NCBI GenBank assembly: GCA_018400395.1
Contig: JAGYMN010000051.1
Span: 1 to 8,438, forward strand
Reading direction: 5' to 3'
Length of the DNA: 8,438 bases
Source of the DNA: Actinomycetota bacterium
GTDB lineage: Bacteria > Actinomycetota > Humimicrobiia > Humimicrobiales > Humimicrobiaceae
Position numbers and translations under genes: made by a program. The notes below the pieces were generated by a model. That model did not search any database and was not told the origin of the DNA. It was given only the letters and a program-made list of their open reading frames with translations. Shown piece by piece: positions 5,358-8,438 of this stretch (the first letter of the stretch is position 1; each line of letters opens with the position of its first letter).

Positions 5358-6656
5358 ATGATTAAAAATGCACTGGTGGCACAATCTGGAGGACCATCCC
5401 CCGTAATAAACTCTTCACTTCAGGGTGTAATAGAAACCTGTTTGAATTTCCCGGACCACATAAATAAACTGTATGCGAGCTGGCATGGGATCGAAGGAGT
5501 ATTGCTTGAAGAATTAATAGATATTTCTATCCAGCCCAAAAAAGAGATAAAACTTTTACGAAACACTCCTGCAGCGGGTACAATAGGGACGTGCAGGTAT
5601 AAATTGGAGAAAAACCAAAAAGAGGACTTTGAACGTATAGTGAAAGTATTAAAAGCCCATAATATAGGTTATTTCTTCTATATCGGAGGAAATGATTCCA
5701 TGAATATAGCAAGCAGGATATCAAAACTTGCAGAAGAGATGGGTCTTGAGCTAACGGTTACCGGAGTACCTAAAACAATTGACAATGATCTGGGTGATGA
5801 AAAGTTTAAATTAATTGACCATACACCCGGTTATGGAAGTACTGCAAGATACTGGGCATACCTTATCCAGAATACTGAAGAGGAAAACAGGGGCATGAGT
5901 GTTTCCGAGCCGGTTACCGTACTTCAGGCAATGGGAAGGAAGGCAGGATTTATTACAGCTGCATCCAGACTTGCCGATCCCGAAAGAAAGATCCCAATGC
6001 AACTGTATATGAGTGAATCCGGACATACTCTTGATTCACTTGCAGAGAATGTAAACAAACAAATCAAAGAATCAAAACGATGTATTGTTGTAGTAAACGA
6101 AGGTTTCAGGACAGGTGATTATGAGGAAGCATATGACGGATTTGGAAATATAGAGTACGGTGCCGGCAGGACCACTGCGGCACAGGAAGTCGCAAACTAT
6201 CTTAACAGTACTGGTCTTAAAGCAAGGGGCAATGCAACCTTTCAGGTACCGGGTGTTATACAACGTGACGTATCCATCTATGCCTCGGAAGTCGATATAG
6301 AAGAAGCATATGAAGCCGGGAAAAAAGCTGTTGAAATAGCTGTTTATGAGGGAACCGGCTGGATGTCTACCATACTACGAAGACCGGGCAGTTCATATAA
6401 AGCCGTATACGATAAGGTAGACCTTGAAAAAATGGCAGGCTCTTCCAGACTGTTCCCGCTTGAATGGATCTCGCCAGGCGGAACCGATGTAACTGATGAT
6501 TTTATAAAGTATGCGGCACCACTTATAGGAAAAAAATGGCCAGGTGTACCTCTGGAAAATGGCCTTCAGAGATTTGCGGATTTTAAGATCAGCTTTATTG
6601 ATAAAAAGCTTGGCGACTATGTTCCTATAAATTTCAGGAACAAAACCAGGCAGTAG
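5358..6656 (+). CDS. pfp: Pyrophosphate-dependent 6-phosphofructokinase
   Basis: The 432-residue enzyme interconverts fructose 6-phosphate and fructose 1,6-bisphosphate in glycolysis and gluconeogenesis, in the cytoplasm. Family marks in order: AQSGGPSPVIN at 8-18, YIGGNDSMN at 108-116, GVPKTIDNDL at 136-145 with catalytic D142, and MGRKAGFI at 192-199, the phosphate- and sugar-binding MGR motif. Two positions indicate PPi rather than ATP as phosphoryl donor: D113 where ATP enzymes have glycine (GGDGS), and K139 where they have glycine (PGTIDND). Both block ATP binding in characterised PPi enzymes. The PPi reaction is reversible, so one enzyme can serve both directions and saves ATP. The start is preceded by AGAAAGG at 5341-5347, ten bases from the ATG. 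It is a single gene, divergent from perR and convergent with metF. Length fits the clostridial-type Pfp group of about 400-430 residues. Confidence 0.92.
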   Translation: MIKNALVAQSGGPSPVINSSLQGVIETCLNFPDHINKLYASWHGIEGVLLEELIDISIQPKKEIKLLRNTPAAGTIGTCRYKLEKNQKEDFERIVKVLKAHNIGYFFYIGGNDSMNIASRISKLAEEMGLELTVTGVPKTIDNDLGDEKFKLIDHTPGYGSTARYWAYLIQNTEEENRGMSVSEPVTVLQAMGRKAGFITAASRLADPERKIPMQLYMSESGHTLDSLAENVNKQIKESKRCIVVVNEGFRTGDYEEAYDGFGNIEYGAGRTTAAQEVANYLNSTGLKARGNATFQVPGVIQRDVSIYASEVDIEEAYEAGKKAVEIAVYEGTGWMSTILRRPGSSYKAVYDKVDLEKMAGSSRLFPLEWISPGGTDVTDDFIKYAAPLIGKKWPGVPLENGLQRFADFKISFIDKKLGDYVPINFRNKTRQ

Positions 6657-6662
6657 AATTTA

Positions 6663-6719
6663 TTGATTTAAATTAATCTGAGATAAGTCTAGGCTACCGG
6701 TTATTTAAATAAACTTTTT
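6663..6719 (+). terminator. Possible AT-rich terminator after pfp
   Basis: TTGATTTAAAT (6663-6673) can pair with ATTTAAATAAA (6703-6713) with one mismatch across a 29-base loop, and is followed by five T (6715-6719). The stem has almost no G-C pairs, and ATTTAAAT is self-complementary, so this is weak evidence. It lies between convergent pfp and metF. Confidence 0.25.
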
Positions 6720-7635
6720 ATGGACGGGGGTATAGCCCTGCCGACTTTACGATCTCGGGAACTTTTTCTTCCCATTCTATAGCCATTATATGTGTTCCTG
6801 AAACTCCTTCTATCTCTTTTAGCCGCTCGATTGTCTCTACTGCAATTTTAATACCTTCCTCAGATACTTTTTCCTTCGGTACTTTTGAGAGCCTGTCTAT
6901 TATACTGTCAGGAACATCCATTCCCGGCACCTTATTTTTTATATATTTTGCTGCACCTACAGACTTTAGAGGTGTCACTCCACCAAGAATTTTAACTTTT
7001 TCATTAAGTCCCATATCGCAGACTTTTTTCATCCATTCCCTGAACTTATCAATATTAAAAATACACTGGGTCTGTATGAAATCTACACCTTCATTGATTT
7101 TCTTCTCAAGGCGGATAATACGCATTTCAAAAGGGTCTGCAAAGGGATTGGCAGCTGCGCCGATAAACATAGACGGCGCATTATCCATTTTATCCCCGTT
7201 CTCAAATTCTTTATCGTTTCTCATTTTTTTTACAATTCTTATCAGCTGTACAGAATCAAGATCCCATACTCCTTTGGCTTCAGGGTGGTTCCCAAAACTT
7301 ATATGGTCTCCCGTAAGACATAGAATATTTTTAATCCCCAGTGCTGCTGCACCTAATATATCCATCTGCAGTGCTATTCTGTTTCTATCCCTGGTAGTCA
7401 TCTGTACTATAGGCTCAAGGCCCTCCTCCATGGCTATCAGGCAGGTTGCCCAGCTGGACATCCTTACGACCGCTGTCTGCCCGTCCGTTACATTAAAGGC
7501 GTCTACATACCCTTTAAGGAATTTAGCCTTCTTCTTGATAATTTCGCTGTCAGCACTTATCGGCGGTCCAAGCTCCGCTGTTACAGCAAAATTATTTAGA
7601 TTAAGAACCCTTTGCAAATTACTTTTTGTTTCCAT
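6718..7635 (-). CDS. metF: Methylenetetrahydrofolate reductase MetF
   Basis: The 305-residue protein is a TIM-barrel flavoprotein that reduces 5,10-methylene-THF to 5-methyl-THF, feeding methionine synthesis or the methyl branch of the Wood-Ljungdahl pathway. Family features in order: TAELGPP at 19-25 with the catalytic-type E21, NVTDGQ at 48-53, MTTRDRNR at 79-86, LCLTGDH at 105-111 (folate/flavin-site Asp), IGAAANPF at 158-165, GVDFIQTQ at 183-190 and LGGVTPL at 217-223. There is no C-terminal regulatory extension of the eukaryotic type. The ATG follows AAAGGG with suitable spacing. It begins 11 bases after the stop of metV, so the two form one operon; the MetV partner implies the MetVF type of reductase studied in acetogens, where the electron donor differs from the stand-alone NADH enzyme. 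The donor here cannot be told from sequence. Confidence 0.94.
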   Translation of the reverse strand: METKSNLQRVLNLNNFAVTAELGPPISADSEIIKKKAKFLKGYVDAFNVTDGQTAVVRMSSWATCLIAMEEGLEPIVQMTTRDRNRIALQMDILGAAALGIKNILCLTGDHISFGNHPEAKGVWDLDSVQLIRIVKKMRNDKEFENGDKMDNAPSMFIGAAANPFADPFEMRIIRLEKKINEGVDFIQTQCIFNIDKFREWMKKVCDMGLNEKVKILGGVTPLKSVGAAKYIKNKVPGMDVPDSIIDRLSKVPKEKVSEEGIKIAVETIERLKEIEGVSGTHIMAIEWEEKVPEIVKSAGLYPRP

Positions 7636-7646
7636 CTTTTCCCTTT

Positions 7647-8372
7647 CTAAATTCCCAATGATTCTATTACTTCTTTAGTCCTTGAAAGATGCTTATGCAG
7701 GTCTAATGGTTCCCTTTCAAAAGTCCTTGGTGTCACAGACTTACTCCAATCATGAGGCCCGTTAAACTCCATTATCTTTTCAAGCTCGCCAATCTCTTTA
7801 AGACGTTTATATATTAAATACCAGGCACAATCTTTATCAGGATCAACTTCACATTTGCCATCGGGTCTGGTACCTCCGCAGGGACCGTTAAGTAAGCCTT
7901 TAGGACACTCGGTCAGAGGACATATGCCTGCAGTTCTTCCAACTATACATTCCCCGCATGCCCTGCATTTCTCTATAAATTTATCTGGTCCCCCTCCTGA
8001 AACTCCCATGGCATTAACTGCAGGATAGAATGGTTTTACAATACCCATTTCATCTAAAATCTCCCTTACGGTCTGGAGACCATCGCCGCAGCTCATCATA
8101 AGAACTGCGTCACAATCCTCAAAATCTTTCTTATGCTCCTCAACAAACATGGAACTAAAAGGTTTGTAGCAGGCAAATACTGCAAAAGGAAGGGGAACTT
8201 TTTTTACTTTTTTACCTTCTCCGGTAAGGATTTCTGCCATCTCACCTACTTCTTCAACTCCTCCTGTGTGGAATATAGTAGAACAACCGCCGCATCCCAT
8301 TAACACAATTTTTTCTTTGCCTTCAAGGGAATCAAGTATTTCCTCTAAAGGTTTTTGGTCCTGTCCCATCAT
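7647..8372 (-). CDS. metV: MetV-like, cysteine-rich partner subunit of methylenetetrahydrofolate reductase
   Basis: The 241-residue protein matches the MTHFR C-terminal (MetV) domain, which binds MetF in the reductase of acetogens. It has 13 cysteines. The N-terminal half has MGCGGCSTIFHTGG (C27, C30), C68, C87 and MSCGDGLQT (C95). The second half carries the hallmark cluster region: CRACGEC at 136-142, C151, C156 in CPKGLLNGPCGGT with C165, then C174 and C182. These would hold at least one Fe-S or zinc site, and in characterised MetV proteins an Fe-S/zinc role is reported; which cysteines serve which site is inference. A perfect AGGAGG at 8379-8384 sits six bases before the first ATG and nine before the next (8367-8369), so either of the first two codons may start. 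It is upstream of metF in one operon. No convincing promoter is visible in 8385-8438, so the operon may begin further upstream. Confidence 0.9.
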   Translation of the reverse strand: MMGQDQKPLEEILDSLEGKEKIVLMGCGGCSTIFHTGGVEEVGEMAEILTGEGKKVKKVPLPFAVFACYKPFSSMFVEEHKKDFEDCDAVLMMSCGDGLQTVREILDEMGIVKPFYPAVNAMGVSGGGPDKFIEKCRACGECIVGRTAGICPLTECPKGLLNGPCGGTRPDGKCEVDPDKDCAWYLIYKRLKEIGELEKIMEFNGPHDWSKSVTPRTFEREPLDLHKHLSRTKEVIESLGI

Positions 8373-8438
8373 TTTTTGCCTCCTATGGTATTGATTACAG
8401 CCAACTTTGCTTACTTTTATTTACTAATTTAATATTAT

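Noticed and set aside
7076..7678. 200-codon plus-strand open frame antisense to metF
   Set aside because: Long only because metF codon usage leaves few stops on the other strand; its hydrophobic sequence is the mirror of MetF codons and spans the metV-metF junction.

Overview
The window is about 8.4 kb of AT-rich bacterial chromosome (roughly 37-38% GC by eye). It carries eight recognisable genes, one probable gene remnant, and readable control signals between them. The gene set points to an anaerobic bacterium, probably from an uncultivated lineage. It has a two-gene SUF-like minimal Fe-S assembly pair, a pyrophosphate-type phosphofructokinase, and the MetV-MetF pair typical of bacteria that run the methyl branch of the Wood-Ljungdahl pathway. 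A metallo-beta-lactamase-fold gene of the UPF0282 family, best known from archaea, is also present. Shine-Dalgarno sites and sigma70-like promoters argue for Bacteria. I cannot name a phylum from this sequence alone.

Layout. On the minus strand, 1-909 is a UPF0282 gene cut by the window edge, with a good extended -10 promoter at 960-968. A likely decayed minus-strand gene fragment lies at 992-1250. On the plus strand, sufC (smsC) and sufB (smsB) overlap by 4 bases at 1394-3048. On the minus strand, 3138-3935 encodes a SIMPL-domain lipoprotein with its own promoter. The minus-strand pair perR-ftn (5082 down to 4101) is separated by one base, starts from a promoter overlaid by a perfect palindrome, and ends at a strong terminator. 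A plus-strand pfp gene (5358-6656) is transcribed divergently from perR. A minus-strand metV-metF pair (8372 down to 6718) converges on pfp.

How the parts fit. SufC-SufB builds Fe-S clusters. PerR probably senses peroxide through iron and co-controls ferritin, which oxidises and stores iron. MetV is itself a cysteine-rich, probably Fe-S-binding partner of MetF. Iron and Fe-S handling in an oxygen-sensitive cell is therefore a common theme, although the genes sit in separate transcription units and a regulatory link beyond perR-ftn is not shown. Pfp supplies reversible, PPi-using glycolysis/gluconeogenesis, in keeping with an energy-limited anaerobe.

No mobile element, CRISPR array, tRNA or rRNA was found. 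Nothing here is clearly a wholly new system. The points most worth a second look are the palindromic operator over the perR promoter, the minimal SufCB pair with a cysteine tail on SufC, and the frameshifted remnant at 992-1250.
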